From Leptospiraceae bacterium (GTDB lineage Bacteria; Spirochaetota; Leptospiria; Leptospirales; Leptonemataceae): DNA of 64,000 nt. Of the stretch, positions 1 through 9,113 are shown piece after piece. Position numbers and translations under genes: made by a program. The notes under the pieces are model-generated. The model had not been told where the DNA came from, did no database searches, and saw only the letters and a list, made by a program, of their open reading frames with translations. The stretch lies in NCBI GenBank assembly GCA_025059995.1, contig JANXCF010000003.1, positions 186,001-250,000 on the forward strand, read 5' to 3'. Numbering within the stretch: the first letter of the stretch is position 1; the number at the start of each line of letters is the position of its first letter.

Positions 1-455
1 TATATCGAGTCAAATCAGAATTCCCTAAGCTCCATATTGAAATTAATGGTGGCATCTCCTCTATACAAGAAATCCAAAGGCATTTAGAACATGTTGATAG
101 TGTCATGATTGGAAGAGCTGCCTATGAAAATCCCTATTTTCTCAAAGACATTGATTTTCTGTTTCTTAAAGAAGGGTCTCAAAAAAGTAAAATCGAAATC
201 TTTCGTTCATTTTATTCATACGTAATTGAACAACTCGAGGAAGGTATATACCCACACCAAGTAATCAAACATACATTTGGTTTATTTTATGGAGAAAAAA
301 ATGCGAAAAGATGGAAAACTCTTCTTTGGGATAATCTCTTGATGCTAAAAAAGAAACCCATTCATCAAATCCAAAAACAAGAAGTAATAGAGATTTTAGA
401 AAACTCACTATCAATATTTTTTAAATCAAATGAAATCCCCTATACGAAAAAGTAG
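1..455 (+). CDS. dusA: tRNA-dihydrouridine synthase DusA, 3' part (N-terminus outside window)
   Basis: The reading frame is open from base 3 and enters from the left edge, so only about the last 150 residues are present. The visible part begins in the TIM barrel with an INGGI strand and then a VMIGRAAYENPYF segment, which is the FMN phosphate-binding signature of Dus enzymes. It is followed by the DusA-type helical tail with HTFGLFYGEKNAKRW, matching the family's H-x2-GLF-x-G-x2-A-R pattern. Dus enzymes use FMN and NADPH to reduce uridines in the tRNA D-loop, and DusA modifies U20/U20a. The stop overlaps the start of the endonuclease V gene by 26 bases, so the two are probably co-transcribed. 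Family assignment is firm; the choice of DusA over DusB/C rests on the C-terminal tail. Confidence 0.85.
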   Translation, partial: YRVKSEFPKLHIEINGGISSIQEIQRHLEHVDSVMIGRAAYENPYFLKDIDFLFLKEGSQKSKIEIFRSFYSYVIEQLEEGIYPHQVIKHTFGLFYGEKNAKRWKTLLWDNLLMLKKKPIHQIQKQEVIEILENSLSIFFKSNEIPYTKK

Positions 456-1161
456 TTTATTTCTATTAAAAAAGGCAATTGAAGAATACCAACAAGAAAA
501 AAGCCTAAGATTAGCTCAAAAGATTCAAAATCAATATGCCAAAGTGGTGTTGAAACAACTTCCAAAATGGAAAAATTTACAACCCAGCAATAACTTAATC
601 GTTGCTGGTATTGATGTGGCTATCAAACCAAATACCCAAGATGCTATTGCTGGGATTGTGATTCTTGATTCTCATCACAAGATATTCCAACAATACTATG
701 TTAAAAAAAACCTAATATTTCCTTACATTCCTGGATTTCTTTCTTTTCGAGAGGTAGAAATTCTTATTGAGCTATTCGAAAATATTCATATAGTTCCAGA
801 TGTTTTGTTTATTGATGGTCAAGGTATTGCACATCCGAGGTTTGTTGGGATTGCAGTGCACTTAGGAATCATTTTGAACCTTCCTACTATTGGAGTAGGA
901 AAAACAAAACTGATTGGTCAATACAAAAACTTTGCATTAAAAAAAGGAAATTATGAAAAACTGATATATAAAAACACCCACATAGGATGGGCTGTATGTA
1001 CCAGAGATGATTCCCAACCAATTTTTGTTTCACCGGGCTGGAAGGTGAGCATGACGTCGGCTCTGGAACTTACGTTAGCTTTTTCAAAATACAAAATCCC
1101 TGAACCAACAAGAATTGCCCATAATTACGTAAATTCAGTGAGAAAATCCTTCTTTGGTTGA
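430..1161 (+). CDS. nfi: endonuclease V (deoxyinosine 3'-endonuclease)
   Basis: A 243-residue protein of normal family length. Endonuclease V nicks DNA at the second phosphodiester bond 3' of deoxyinosine and also acts on other deaminated bases. The RNase H-like catalytic acids are visible as D62 (in AGIDVA), E108 (in PGFLSFREVE) and D129 (in FIDGQGIAHPR). The YIPGFLSFRE wedge motif and the IDGQGIAHPR motif are nearly diagnostic, and a GVGKTKL segment follows as expected. It overlaps dusA at its 5' end by 26 bases. Its 3' end runs 27 bases into the convergent thioesterase gene, with no obvious hairpin between them. Confidence 0.95.
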   Translation: MKSPIRKSSLFLLKKAIEEYQQEKSLRLAQKIQNQYAKVVLKQLPKWKNLQPSNNLIVAGIDVAIKPNTQDAIAGIVILDSHHKIFQQYYVKKNLIFPYIPGFLSFREVEILIELFENIHIVPDVLFIDGQGIAHPRFVGIAVHLGIILNLPTIGVGKTKLIGQYKNFALKKGNYEKLIYKNTHIGWAVCTRDDSQPIFVSPGWKVSMTSALELTLAFSKYKIPEPTRIAHNYVNSVRKSFFG

Positions 1162-1554
1162 ACTCAATAAACTCTTAAGGTAATCTGGTAATCTTCTTGG
1201 TTTTCCTTCTAAGGAAATACAAATATGGATTGTATGACCTTTCACTAAAATTCTTTGACTTTCCTTCTCGTAGATTGTATAGGCTATTTTGAAGCGATTT
1301 GCTTCGATAGAAACCAACTCTCCAAAAATTTGAATGATGTCATCATACTTGGCAGGATAAAGATACTCACAAAAAGCCTCTAAAACGGGAAACATTAAAC
1401 CGTCTTTTTCCTCGATTTCTTTATATGATCTTCCTGAATTCCGGATAAGCTCATTTCGTAACATCTCAAAGTATCGAAAGTAATGGGCATAATAAACAAT
1501 TCCCATTTTATCGGTATCACCATAAGGAACCCGATATTCTATAACTGCCTTCAT
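1135..1554 (-). CDS. hotdog-fold acyl-CoA thioesterase (YbgC/4-hydroxybenzoyl-CoA type)
   Basis: A 139-residue single hotdog-domain protein. The N-terminus contains YGDTDKMGIVYYAHYFRYFE, the 4HBT-family signature with its catalytic Asp at about residue 13 and the nearby Tyr/His. Enzymes of this family hydrolyse short or aromatic acyl-CoA thioesters; YbgC members are often linked to the cell envelope. The substrate cannot be told from sequence. It is the last gene of the pdxJ operon: its start overlaps the stop of the YciO-like gene by 4 bases (ATGA), so translation is probably coupled. It converges on nfi. Confidence 0.85.
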   Translation of the reverse strand: MKAVIEYRVPYGDTDKMGIVYYAHYFRYFEMLRNELIRNSGRSYKEIEEKDGLMFPVLEAFCEYLYPAKYDDIIQIFGELVSIEANRFKIAYTIYEKESQRILVKGHTIHICISLEGKPRRLPDYLKSLLSSTKEGFSH

Positions 1555-2192
1555 CTTTGCTCAAACTCCGCTGGTTGATAGCCTAATTCTATAACTGGAC
1601 CTTTCCCTTCTCGAAGGATTTCAATGTCTTCTTTCGTGCAGTCAATAATTGTGCTATATAAATTCTTTTTTGGACCATCATCAATCACAGCTTCCACCAA
1701 ATGTCCATAGAGCTTATCTAAATGTTCTGGATAAGTGATGTAGTCATCTTCTGTTCGAACAGATGTGGAAACTAAGGGTTTATCAATTTCTCCGTATTCA
1801 AATAATAATCTATGTAAGGGATGATTAACGATACGAACACCTACTTCTTTTCTCTTTCCAACACCTCTTCGATCCATTTCTTTACTCGCTGGAAAGATAA
1901 AGGTATAAGGTCCTGGGGTATAGTTCTTTATAAGTTTAAAAGCCCTATCGGGGATATGCTTCACATATAAACCAGCCATAGAAATATCTCTACAGAGTAA
2001 ACTTAAATGGTGTTTTTCATCAAGATTTTTTATTTTATAAAGGCTTGAGATTGCCTTTGGCTGATCAATCAAACAAACCAAAGCATAAACAGTATCTGTT
2101 GGTAGAATGTAGATTTTTCCTTTTTTGAGATCATCAACAATTCGTTTGACGATTCTTTTCTCGGGATTAACTGGATGAATTTTGATTAACAT
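1551..2192 (-). CDS. YciO/YrdC/Sua5 family protein (threonylcarbamoyl-AMP synthase-like)
   Basis: A 213-residue single-domain YrdC-fold protein. It opens with an LPTDTVYAL strand-loop, the nucleotide/threonine-binding signature of the TsaC/Sua5 superfamily. The next conserved block reads KNLDEKHHLSLLCRDIS and then NYTPGPYTFIFPA. This resembles E. coli YciO (a HNFTLMCRD-type segment) more than TsaC, which has a KxR...KP motif there. TsaC makes threonylcarbamoyl-AMP for tRNA t6A; YciO proteins have weak activity of this kind and an unsettled role. A GGAAAG Shine-Dalgarno lies five bases before the ATG, inside the preceding gene (26-base overlap). Its stop overlaps the thioesterase start as ATGA. 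Confidence 0.85.
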   Translation of the reverse strand: MLIKIHPVNPEKRIVKRIVDDLKKGKIYILPTDTVYALVCLIDQPKAISSLYKIKNLDEKHHLSLLCRDISMAGLYVKHIPDRAFKLIKNYTPGPYTFIFPASKEMDRRGVGKRKEVGVRIVNHPLHRLLFEYGEIDKPLVSTSVRTEDDYITYPEHLDKLYGHLVEAVIDDGPKKNLYSTIIDCTKEDIEILREGKGPVIELGYQPAEFEQR

Positions 2193-2940
2193 AGACTTTC
2201 CATAGAGGCTGATATTTTTTTATAGGGATTTCGTAATTATTTCGATTTGGGAAAATTTTTTTAAAATTTTCTTCAAATTGGTCTTCTTCGAAGTTATGAT
2301 AGTTGATTTCAAAAGAACTTACGTCTTTGTTATAAGGTATTCTTTCTAAACACAAATCGAAAAAAAGCTCTAACAAAGTTCTGGATTTTAAGATCTTATC
2401 GAAATCAAAGTAAAAACTAATAAACCGATAAAAAATATAATCACCCATAAATCGTGAGTAATAAAGATTCTGGTATATTTTTTTTTCTTGATTTACGTTT
2501 TCATGCATTAAAAGATAATCATCGAATTTCCCTGATTGAAGAAATTCTACGATTAATTGGTAATAAAGATTTTCTTTATCCTCTTGTTTGACTCTACAAT
2601 CATAGGCTTGACATAACGAAGCTCCATAAAAAGAAGCATCTTGAGTTTTGGGATCATTAGTTAAAGTTGGGTGTATTAAACACCCAATCTTATTATGCTC
2701 AATGATTCCTAAAAAAGGACAGACATAAATTTCATTGGAAATTTTTGGAATTGATTGTTCTTTATTCTCTCGGAAATGACGATATAATATTAGATCCATT
2801 CTTCTATAGTTTGATTTGTTGATTTGAAAAAAATTCTGAGTTCTTTCTTTTAATAAATCGATTATCTCTTTTGTGGATAACTCATGATTGAAAATACCAC
2901 AACAACTTCCACAAGAAAAAACATTAAAACAATAATTCAT
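2167..2940 (-). CDS. cysteine-rich protein of unknown function
   Basis: A 257-residue soluble protein that I do not recognise. Eight cysteines are concentrated in the N-terminal half: C4, C10, C13, C14, C74, C87, C110 and C115, including a CGSCCG cluster near the N-terminus and CPFLGI / GCLIHP / CQAYDC segments. The spacing resembles YkgJ-type CxxCC metal or Fe-S cluster proteins, so it may bind zinc or a cluster; this is inference. The C-terminal half is aromatic- and charge-rich without clear motifs. It has no signal peptide or membrane segment. It lies inside the pdxJ operon, sharing an ATGA overlap with the CHAT gene upstream, which makes a functional partnership with the CHAT protein plausible. 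Confidence 0.6.
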   Translation of the reverse strand: MNYCFNVFSCGSCCGIFNHELSTKEIIDLLKERTQNFFQINKSNYRRMDLILYRHFRENKEQSIPKISNEIYVCPFLGIIEHNKIGCLIHPTLTNDPKTQDASFYGASLCQAYDCRVKQEDKENLYYQLIVEFLQSGKFDDYLLMHENVNQEKKIYQNLYYSRFMGDYIFYRFISFYFDFDKILKSRTLLELFFDLCLERIPYNKDVSSFEINYHNFEEDQFEENFKKIFPNRNNYEIPIKKYQPLWKVYVNQNSSS

Positions 2941-4733
2941 ATTGTAAACTTAAACAAAAATTCTTTTGTTAAAGGTTGATATTCAATAAACCTTTTTAAT
3001 GACAAAACAAATTGATCAATATTGAGGCATATCTCACCAACATGTTGATCTAAGAAATTCTTTAACTTTTGATCTTCTTTGAAAATGGGTAAGATATGGA
3101 TTGATTTTTCTTCTAAACCTTTAAATAAAATCGAAGGATACTGAGAACCCATATTATAAAAAAATTGTAATTTTGTCAGACTCATAAAATCAATTAGTAG
3201 ATTTTCCAGTATATATTGAATGCTAACTAAATAGGTCTCTTCTTCTGTAAAAGTCGTATCTATACTTGCATTTTTGATTTCTCTTATTAATCCTATTACT
3301 TTCTGTATATCTTCTTTATGTATCAAAAAAGACTTTATGACTGATAAAACTTCTGATTGAAAGGTAATCAAGTGTAATCTCTTAGCACATAAAACAGAAA
3401 ATTCAAACACTTCATCAATAGATGTGGATAAACCTTCCCAAATTTTTTTTTCGATCATAGTATTTGAAAAGATCTCTTCTTCAAATAAATGAGTGAGCCT
3501 TATGTTATATTTAAAATAAGTTTCGATGATAATGGCTATTATGGTTTGTATAAATCGTTCAAAGATTTTGATTAAGAGCTTTAAATCTTTTTTATCTTCG
3601 ACAAAGTTTTTATAAAGTAGTGCTATAAAAGTAGGATATTCATTCCAGACTCTTTTTAGGTTCCAATCAGAACGTATTGCATCAAAACTTCGTTTTTCTG
3701 GGTATTTGAAAATTTTAGTCAAAGGATTTCCATGAAGTGTATAAGACGCCCAGATAAGTTCTGATAGAGCATATGTTTCTCGAGCAATCTTTCTGGCTTC
3801 AAATAGGGCATCACCTATAGTCTTTTCCTCAAAAAGAAAGCGATGGACATTCAACGCAAACTCCATAGTGTTATGAGAATCAGGAATAATCCAATTAGTT
3901 CCAATATAATTTGGAACTCCTGCTCGTAAAAAAGCGTTTGCTAATCCTATGTTGGTTTCTTTCATAGCACTTCGACAGGCATTGATGAAAACCAAGGAGG
4001 GAGGATTAGATAATCGTTCTATTTCATGACCATATAGGATTTCGTTATTGTAAAGTAAGATCCCTCCTTCAGGATAATCTTCTTGATATACCACGTGACC
4101 AGCGAAATGAACTATGTCATAATTCTGAAGTTCTGATAGTAATCGTAATTTTGTGATTTTCTCGCCAATGTAGAGCTGTATATCCAAGTAATTGGTATTG
4201 ATTTCAGTACTTAATGTCTCGAACAAAAATAAGCCTTCTTCTGAGGCTTCTTTTAAATCCAATGTGGGATTGGCTAAAATCATGATTCTGAGTTTGTTTT
4301 TATCTGGGATTTGCTTTGCTTTCCAACTTCCATTGATACTAATACCAATACGAAATTTATCTCCTAAAAACGAAGTGCCATCATACAAAATTTCCCATGG
4401 GATATACGCTAATGAACTATCAACATGAAAGAAAAAATATCCTCCTTCTGATTGTTGAATCTTTTTTGCAATCTCGTAGGGGAAAAACTGCGAAAAGAAG
4501 GTTTCAGAAAGACCCTTTAGTTTTTTTAGGCTTTGTAGTGCTCCGTCGCTATCTAAATTTTGGACAGACAAAACGTAGAAATTTAAATTTTGAATCTCAT
4601 GGATGAATTCTCTGATCAAACTTTTTTGGATTTTGCTTTTGTAATGTAAATACCGAGATGGATAAACATCATCAAGGAGATTGAAAACATAAATATCATC
4701 TACTGAGTCAATGATAAGATTAAGTATTTCCAT
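2937..4733 (-). CDS. CHAT-domain (caspase-like) cysteine protease homologue
   Basis: A 598-residue soluble protein. The N-terminal third contains the CHAT lead-in (AYIPWEILYDGTSFLG, about residues 109-124). The caspase-like core follows, with the catalytic His in DIVHFAGHV (H213) and the catalytic Cys in LVFINACRSA (C253). The GLANAFLRAGVPNYIGTNW and GDALFEARKIAR segments after the Cys are typical of the family. Both catalytic residues are intact, so a peptidase is predicted. The remaining 240 or so residues are alpha-helical and unassigned, perhaps a sensor or regulatory part. CHAT proteases occur as effectors in bacterial defence and cell-death systems and also as solitary proteins. The gene starts in a TAATG overlap with pdxJ and ends in an ATGA overlap with the Cys-rich gene. 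Confidence 0.85.
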   Translation of the reverse strand: MEILNLIIDSVDDIYVFNLLDDVYPSRYLHYKSKIQKSLIREFIHEIQNLNFYVLSVQNLDSDGALQSLKKLKGLSETFFSQFFPYEIAKKIQQSEGGYFFFHVDSSLAYIPWEILYDGTSFLGDKFRIGISINGSWKAKQIPDKNKLRIMILANPTLDLKEASEEGLFLFETLSTEINTNYLDIQLYIGEKITKLRLLSELQNYDIVHFAGHVVYQEDYPEGGILLYNNEILYGHEIERLSNPPSLVFINACRSAMKETNIGLANAFLRAGVPNYIGTNWIIPDSHNTMEFALNVHRFLFEEKTIGDALFEARKIARETYALSELIWASYTLHGNPLTKIFKYPEKRSFDAIRSDWNLKRVWNEYPTFIALLYKNFVEDKKDLKLLIKIFERFIQTIIAIIIETYFKYNIRLTHLFEEEIFSNTMIEKKIWEGLSTSIDEVFEFSVLCAKRLHLITFQSEVLSVIKSFLIHKEDIQKVIGLIREIKNASIDTTFTEEETYLVSIQYILENLLIDFMSLTKLQFFYNMGSQYPSILFKGLEEKSIHILPIFKEDQKLKNFLDQHVGEICLNIDQFVLSLKRFIEYQPLTKEFLFKFTI

Positions 4734-5461
4734 TAAGGATTATGTATGAGTTCTATCATTTCTTTTATAGCTCTTTCGAGTCCAACAAAAATGGCTCTAC
4801 TTATAATAGCATGTCCTATGGAAAATTCGCTGATTTCTTGGATTTTTGCTAAGGGTTTTACGTTCTGATAGTGTATTCCATGTCCAGCATTCATTTGCAA
4901 ACCTATACTTTTCCCATAATACGCTGAGTCCCTGATTTTTTTTAATTCGTCTTCGTATTTTTCCGGATGAAATTTATCAAACAAAACAGAATATTTACCG
5001 GTGTGGATTTCTACTGCATCAACTCCAAGTTCTTTTGCTATTTTGATATGTTCTTGTTCAGGTTCTAAAAAAAGACAAACTTTAATATTATGCTTCTTTA
5101 ATTTTTGAATATAATCATACAAATAAGTTTGATTTACCGTTGGGTCCAAACCTCCTTCTGTGGTAATTTCCATTCGTCTTTCTGGAACTAAGGTTACAGC
5201 ATCAGGCTTTGTACGTATGGCTATATTTAACATTTCTTCTGTTGGAGCCATTTCTAAGGTCAAGGGAAGTAATGTGATTTGCCGGATGATTTCCAAATCT
5301 CGATCTTGAATATGTCTTCGATCTCCTCGCAAATGAATTGTCACGCCATCCGCTCCTGCAACCTCACAAATCCCCGCTGCCGTGGTTAAGGAAGGATAGT
5401 TTGTTTTTCTTGCTTCCCTAAGAGTTGCTACATGATCCAAATTTACAGATAAAGTACGCAT
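4733..5461 (-). CDS. pdxJ: pyridoxine 5'-phosphate synthase PdxJ
   Basis: PdxJ condenses 3-amino-2-oxopropyl phosphate with 1-deoxyxylulose 5-phosphate to give pyridoxine 5'-phosphate in the DXP-dependent vitamin B6 route. The TIM-barrel family motifs are present: SVNLDHVATLREAR at the N-terminus, ADGVTIHLRGDRRHIQD, LEMAPTEEM, VTLVPERR, and the C-terminal NAGHG plus FSIGHAIISRA phosphate-binding stretch. I place the start at the ATG at 5461 (242 residues) rather than an upstream in-frame ATG at 5482. The reason is a perfect GGAGG Shine-Dalgarno five bases before it, and the family begins close to this point. It is the first gene of a five-gene overlapping operon. Confidence 0.95.
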   Translation of the reverse strand: MRTLSVNLDHVATLREARKTNYPSLTTAAGICEVAGADGVTIHLRGDRRHIQDRDLEIIRQITLLPLTLEMAPTEEMLNIAIRTKPDAVTLVPERRMEITTEGGLDPTVNQTYLYDYIQKLKKHNIKVCLFLEPEQEHIKIAKELGVDAVEIHTGKYSVLFDKFHPEKYEDELKKIRDSAYYGKSIGLQMNAGHGIHYQNVKPLAKIQEISEFSIGHAIISRAIFVGLERAIKEMIELIHNP

Positions 5462-5503
5462 CTCAACCTCCAAAAATGGCAATATTCTTTTTTTAAGTTC
5501 TCT

Positions 5504-5531
5504 ATTACAAGTTTTTCTTAGGAATTGTGAA
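5504..5531 (-). promoter_or_regulatory. candidate sigma70 promoter of the pdxJ-CHAT operon
   Basis: On the minus strand TTCACA (5526-5531) and TGTAAT (5504-5509) are separated by 16 bases, each one mismatch from consensus. The predicted transcript would start near 5497, about 36 bases before the pdxJ ATG, leaving room for the GGAGG ribosome-binding site. Confidence 0.5.
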
Positions 5532-5546
5532 ACTTAATGAATAAGG

Positions 5547-5581
5547 AGGATGTTTCACTTTATTAAGAAGCGAAACATCCT
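5547..5581 (-). terminator. hairpin downstream of pckG
   Basis: A perfect 10-bp inverted repeat, AGGATGTTTC / GAAACATCCT, lies 10 bases past the pckG stop; an inner CTT/AAG pairing can extend the stem. The minus-strand RNA after the hairpin is not a strong U-run (CCTTATTCATT), so termination may be inefficient. It lies just upstream of the pdxJ promoter. Confidence 0.5.
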
Positions 5582-5591
5582 TATGTTGTAT

Positions 5592-7409
5592 TTAATATTG
5601 TATGGATTCTCTTAGTCTATTTTCCAAATCTTGAAGTTGTTTTTTTAGTTCTTTAGGTAGTCTATCACCAAATTGCTTGTAATGTTCTTTAATGGACTCA
5701 ATTTCTAATAACCACCCCTCGTAATCGATTTTTAGTAACTCTTTCATATCTTCTTCGGAAACTCCTTCGGGTCGATCAATAGCATCAATCGTAGGCACGA
5801 TACCAATTGGTTCTACTCTATATTTTCCTTCATTATCCGTTCGTTCAAATATCCACTTCAAAACTCGGATATTCTCACCGAAGCCTGGCCATAACCATTT
5901 ACCATCTGGAGTTTTTCGAAACCAATTCACATTAAAGATTTTTGGTAGTTTGTCAGGTGTAGTCTTTTTCCCCATATTTAACCAGTGTTGAAAGTAATCC
6001 CCCATGTTATACCCACAGAAAGGAAGCATTGCAAAAGGATCTCTTCGAACTGCTCCAATCTTTACGTCAAGAGCTGCCGCCGTAGCTTCAGACCCCATAA
6101 TAGAGCCCATAAAAACTCCATGTTCCCAATCAAAAGCTTCATACACTAAGGGAATAACTGTTGATCTTCTACCACCTAATAAAATGGCTGATATGGGAAC
6201 TCCATTAGGATCTTCCCACTCAGGTGCCATTGAGGGAGATTGATATAATGATGCTGTGAATCTGCCATTTGGGTGTGCAGCTGGTTCTTTAGATACCCCA
6301 GGAATCCATTCATTCCCTTTCCAATCAATTAATTTTCCGGGCGGATCATATCCTATTCCCTCCCACCATACATCACCATCTTCGGTTAATGCTAAATTTG
6401 TAAAGATAGTGTTTTTGCTGATCATTACCATTGCATTATGATTGGTTTTGTGGGATGTTCCGGGAGTAACTCCAAAGAGTCCAGTTTCAGGATTTATAGC
6501 ATACAAACGCCCATCTTCACCATACCTCATCCAAGCAATATCATCACCAATGGTTTCTACCTTCCAGCCAGGAAGAGTTGATACAAGCATCGCAAGATTA
6601 GTTTTTCCACAAGCAGAAGGAAAAGCACCAGCAAAATATTTCACTCTCCCTTCAGGATTTGTGATCTTTAGTAATAACATGTGTTCTGCAAACCAACCTT
6701 CATCTCGAGCTTGAACTGAAGCAATCCTTAAAGCAAAACACTTTTTCCCTAACAAAGCATTACCACCATATCCTGAACCATAGGACCATATCAATCTTTC
6801 CTCAGGAAAATGAGAGATATATTTTTGCTCTAAAGGTGCGCATGGCCATTTTCCATTGTCTTTTTCACCGGGTTTTAAGGGTTTTCCCACTGAGTGCAAG
6901 CAAGGAACAAAATCACCTTCTTCTCCTAAAGCTTCTAATACCTTCTTGCCGATTCTTGTCATGATTCTCATGTTAATAACTACATAAGCTGAGTCTGTAA
7001 TTTGCACACCAATTTTAGACATAGGGGAACCTATAGGACCCATTGAAAAGGGAATAATATACATGGTTCGTCCACGCATAGAACCATCATAAAGTTTTTT
7101 CATGGTTTCTTTGAGTTCTTTAGGATCGATCCAATTGTTAGTTGGACCTGCATCTTCTTTTTTTATTGAAGCAATGAAGGTTCGATTTTCAGCTCTGGCA
7201 ACGTCACTCGGATCCGAACGAAATAAATAACTATTAGGACGTTTTTCAGGATTCAAAGGGATTGCTAATCCATCATCTACCAGCAATTTAATCAATCGTT
7301 CATATTCTTCATCAGAACCATCACATAAGTAGATATCATCAGGTTTACAAAGCTCTGCGACTTCTTCTATCCATTCATTTAGTTTTTTGTGTTTGGTTTT
7401 CCATTGCAT
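5592..7409 (-). CDS. pckG: phosphoenolpyruvate carboxykinase (GTP)
   Basis: A 605-residue enzyme converting oxaloacetate plus GTP to PEP, CO2 and GDP. It is of the GTP-dependent class by length and by the [10 protein letters not shown]-loop (about residues 263-271, active-site Cys267), with GDDIAWMR and the family's aromatic-rich nucleotide site further on. The N-terminal [18 protein letters not shown] and [13 protein letters not shown] substrate-binding blocks are also present. I place the start at the ATG at 7409, which has AAGGAG five bases upstream; an in-frame start at 7484 would add an unconserved hydrophobic stretch. A TATAAT-like -10 lies at 7473-7478 without a good -35. The gene stands alone and is followed by a hairpin. 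It fits gluconeogenic or anaplerotic carbon flow next to the Calvin-cycle genes. Confidence 0.95.
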   Translation of the reverse strand: MQWKTKHKKLNEWIEEVAELCKPDDIYLCDGSDEEYERLIKLLVDDGLAIPLNPEKRPNSYLFRSDPSDVARAENRTFIASIKKEDAGPTNNWIDPKELKETMKKLYDGSMRGRTMYIIPFSMGPIGSPMSKIGVQITDSAYVVINMRIMTRIGKKVLEALGEEGDFVPCLHSVGKPLKPGEKDNGKWPCAPLEQKYISHFPEERLIWSYGSGYGGNALLGKKCFALRIASVQARDEGWFAEHMLLLKITNPEGRVKYFAGAFPSACGKTNLAMLVSTLPGWKVETIGDDIAWMRYGEDGRLYAINPETGLFGVTPGTSHKTNHNAMVMISKNTIFTNLALTEDGDVWWEGIGYDPPGKLIDWKGNEWIPGVSKEPAAHPNGRFTASLYQSPSMAPEWEDPNGVPISAILLGGRRSTVIPLVYEAFDWEHGVFMGSIMGSEATAAALDVKIGAVRRDPFAMLPFCGYNMGDYFQHWLNMGKKTTPDKLPKIFNVNWFRKTPDGKWLWPGFGENIRVLKWIFERTDNEGKYRVEPIGIVPTIDAIDRPEGVSEEDMKELLKIDYEGWLLEIESIKEHYKQFGDRLPKELKKQLQDLENRLRESIQY

Positions 7410-7538
7410 ACTTTCTCCTTTTGTTTTTGTTGTTAAATAAATGTAAATAATTAACCAAGAAATTCTAAATTTATTATAAGTCAAGAAAATATTTAATTAT
7501 TCAGTATCTAAAATTTTATTTTCGATTTAGATATTTAT

Positions 7539-7850
7539 TTAGTGTTTTCTTAGATTTTGAAGATATTCATCCCATTCTATGGGTAGTAAGTATTTTTTTT
7601 TGCTATTACATTCTTTGCAACATGGAACCAGATTTTCTTTCGTGGAACTCCCTCCTCTCGATAAGGGAATTTTGTGATCCATTGTCAATTCTGAGGGTTT
7701 GAACTTTCTTCCGCAGTAATAACAAATCCCTTTTGAAATCTTTTTTTTCCACCAAGATGTTTTTCTTAGCTTTCGTGCTTTTTCCTTTTCTTTTTTTAAG
7801 TTTTCCTCATTAGCAAAAAAGGATTTTTCATTACTTGGGTACCTTACCAA
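7539..7850 (-). CDS. HNH endonuclease family protein
   Basis: About 103 residues. The N-terminus is highly basic (Lys/Arg-rich), followed by an HNH fold: CYYCG, then [29 protein letters not shown]. This gives the paired CxxC zinc knuckles, the DH metal-binding pair and the Asn of the HNH motif. Such small proteins are generally DNA nickases or nucleases of unknown target. I choose the TTG at 7850 as start because a strong GGAGG lies six bases before it; an upstream TTG at 7889 has no comparable site. With this start the gene overlaps the end of the CBS-domain gene by 20 bases, indicating coupled translation. No restriction or mobile-element genes are adjacent. Confidence 0.8.
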   Translation of the reverse strand: MVRYPSNEKSFFANEENLKKEKEKARKLRKTSWWKKKISKGICYYCGRKFKPSELTMDHKIPLSRGGSSTKENLVPCCKECNSKKKYLLPIEWDEYLQNLRKH

Positions 7851-8319
7851 GTAAAACCTCCGAATGTTGAAGTCGATACCACTGAACAATATCTACAATT
7901 GATAAAATTCCATTAACTACATCATTTGTTATAATGGGAATTGTTCTCAATTTTCTTTCCATCATAAAGTTGATAGCATCTCTTAATAACGTTCCGGATG
8001 GAAGGTAATAAAACTTTTTATTGACTATAAGTTCTCCAACATTCATAGTTAAATAATCTTTATTAGAAAATGTTTCTTCATATCCTAATCTTAGCAACTC
8101 AAAAACACTCACTGTATTGTACGGCTTACCTTCCTTCATAACTAAAAGACTTAGAAAACCGTTTTCTAAAATAATCCTTGCTGCTTTTGCGCAAGGATCA
8201 TAATAATCAATAGTAATTACATCTTTACTCATTACCTCATCAACTGTGGTCTTTAGGATAATTAAACTTCTTTCATGTAGCTTTTTAATGTATTCTAAGT
8301 TTTCTTGTAATGACGTCAT
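7831..8319 (-). CDS. CBS-domain pair protein
   Basis: A 162-residue stand-alone Bateman module. The first CBS motif starts at [18 protein letters not shown] and the second at [38 protein letters not shown], ending in [16 protein letters not shown] pairs bind adenine nucleotides (AMP, ATP, SAM) and usually act as regulatory sensors; the partner here is unknown. The ATG follows the stop of the acyltransferase gene by 3 bases, and its own 3' end is overlapped by the HNH gene, so all three form one transcription unit. Confidence 0.85.
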   Translation of the reverse strand: MTSLQENLEYIKKLHERSLIILKTTVDEVMSKDVITIDYYDPCAKAARIILENGFLSLLVMKEGKPYNTVSVFELLRLGYEETFSNKDYLTMNVGELIVNKKFYYLPSGTLLRDAINFMMERKLRTIPIITNDVVNGILSIVDIVQWYRLQHSEVLLGKVPK

Positions 8320-8322
8320 ATT

Positions 8323-9099
8323 TTACCCATCAATTAGATATTTTAATAAACCTCTATTCTGTAATTCTCGATATATGTGATGCTGGATTTTCATTCTAAC
8401 GATTTGAGCTGCTTCTTGTAAAAATGATATGTTTTTTGCTTCTGATCTACTGTACTTTTGAAAATGGATTGGCTTTAAAAATACAATCTTCCATTTCACA
8501 GGGAAGGGGAATAAGTTTAACGGAATAGGAATCTTTAAATTTTTATCTCGTAATTCAATCACACCCAAGTTGATGTTTGATTCTTCCGCACCAATAATAC
8601 AAGTTGGTACTACAAATGCATTAGACAAAATCGATAGTGAAACAAATCCAGGATTGAACTTTCTAAGTTTATACATATAAATACTTGGCTTGAAGTTTCC
8701 TTCTTCTGCTTCAGGAAACAAAATAATCAATTTATTTTCTTTAAGATATTTTAATGCTACCTTAAAATCCTGAGGTATAAAACCTAATTTTTCTGATGAA
8801 TATCGTAAAAATTCATTACTATGCCAAAAATTATGACTCATGATATAAGGAAATCGATGAACAAAATTTTTAATGACATAATGCAAAACTAAAGCATCTA
8901 TGGCTAAAACCCCACTATGATTGGGAACTATGATCGTTGGTTCTTTTTTGGGTATGTTTTCTAATCCCCTGATCTCGGGCTGCGTATATTTATATAAGAA
9001 ATTCAATATTTCTCTCGGTATATAATGATAAAGTAATTTTTCCCACACCTCAGAAAAAGCAATCATTACTTTATTTTTTGACAGAATAAGATCATTCAT
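8323..9099 (-). CDS. PlsC-like lysophospholipid acyltransferase
   Basis: A 258-residue acyltransferase. Motif I is NHSGVLAIDA, an NHxxxxD variant with one extra residue between His and Asp. Motif III is LFPEAEEGNFK in place of the common FPEGTRS. These and the VPTCIIGAEES segment place it in the LPLAT superfamily. Such enzymes acylate lysophosphatidate or other lysolipids at the inner membrane face; the deviating motifs mean the substrate is uncertain. A consensus promoter (9114-9142) puts the predicted transcription start only about 7 bases before the ATG at 9099, where there is no Shine-Dalgarno. A later in-frame ATG at 9066 is an alternative start. It is first in a unit with the CBS and HNH genes. 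Confidence 0.8.
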   Translation of the reverse strand: MNDLILSKNKVMIAFSEVWEKLLYHYIPREILNFLYKYTQPEIRGLENIPKKEPTIIVPNHSGVLAIDALVLHYVIKNFVHRFPYIMSHNFWHSNEFLRYSSEKLGFIPQDFKVALKYLKENKLIILFPEAEEGNFKPSIYMYKLRKFNPGFVSLSILSNAFVVPTCIIGAEESNINLGVIELRDKNLKIPIPLNLFPFPVKWKIVFLKPIHFQKYSRSEAKNISFLQEAAQIVRMKIQHHIYRELQNRGLLKYLIDG

Positions 9100-9113
9100 A
9101 GAAAAGTTGCAAA

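Noticed and set aside
6004-6714. Three plus-strand open frames antisense to pckG
   Set aside because: They mirror conserved codons of the well-supported pckG and have no independent features.
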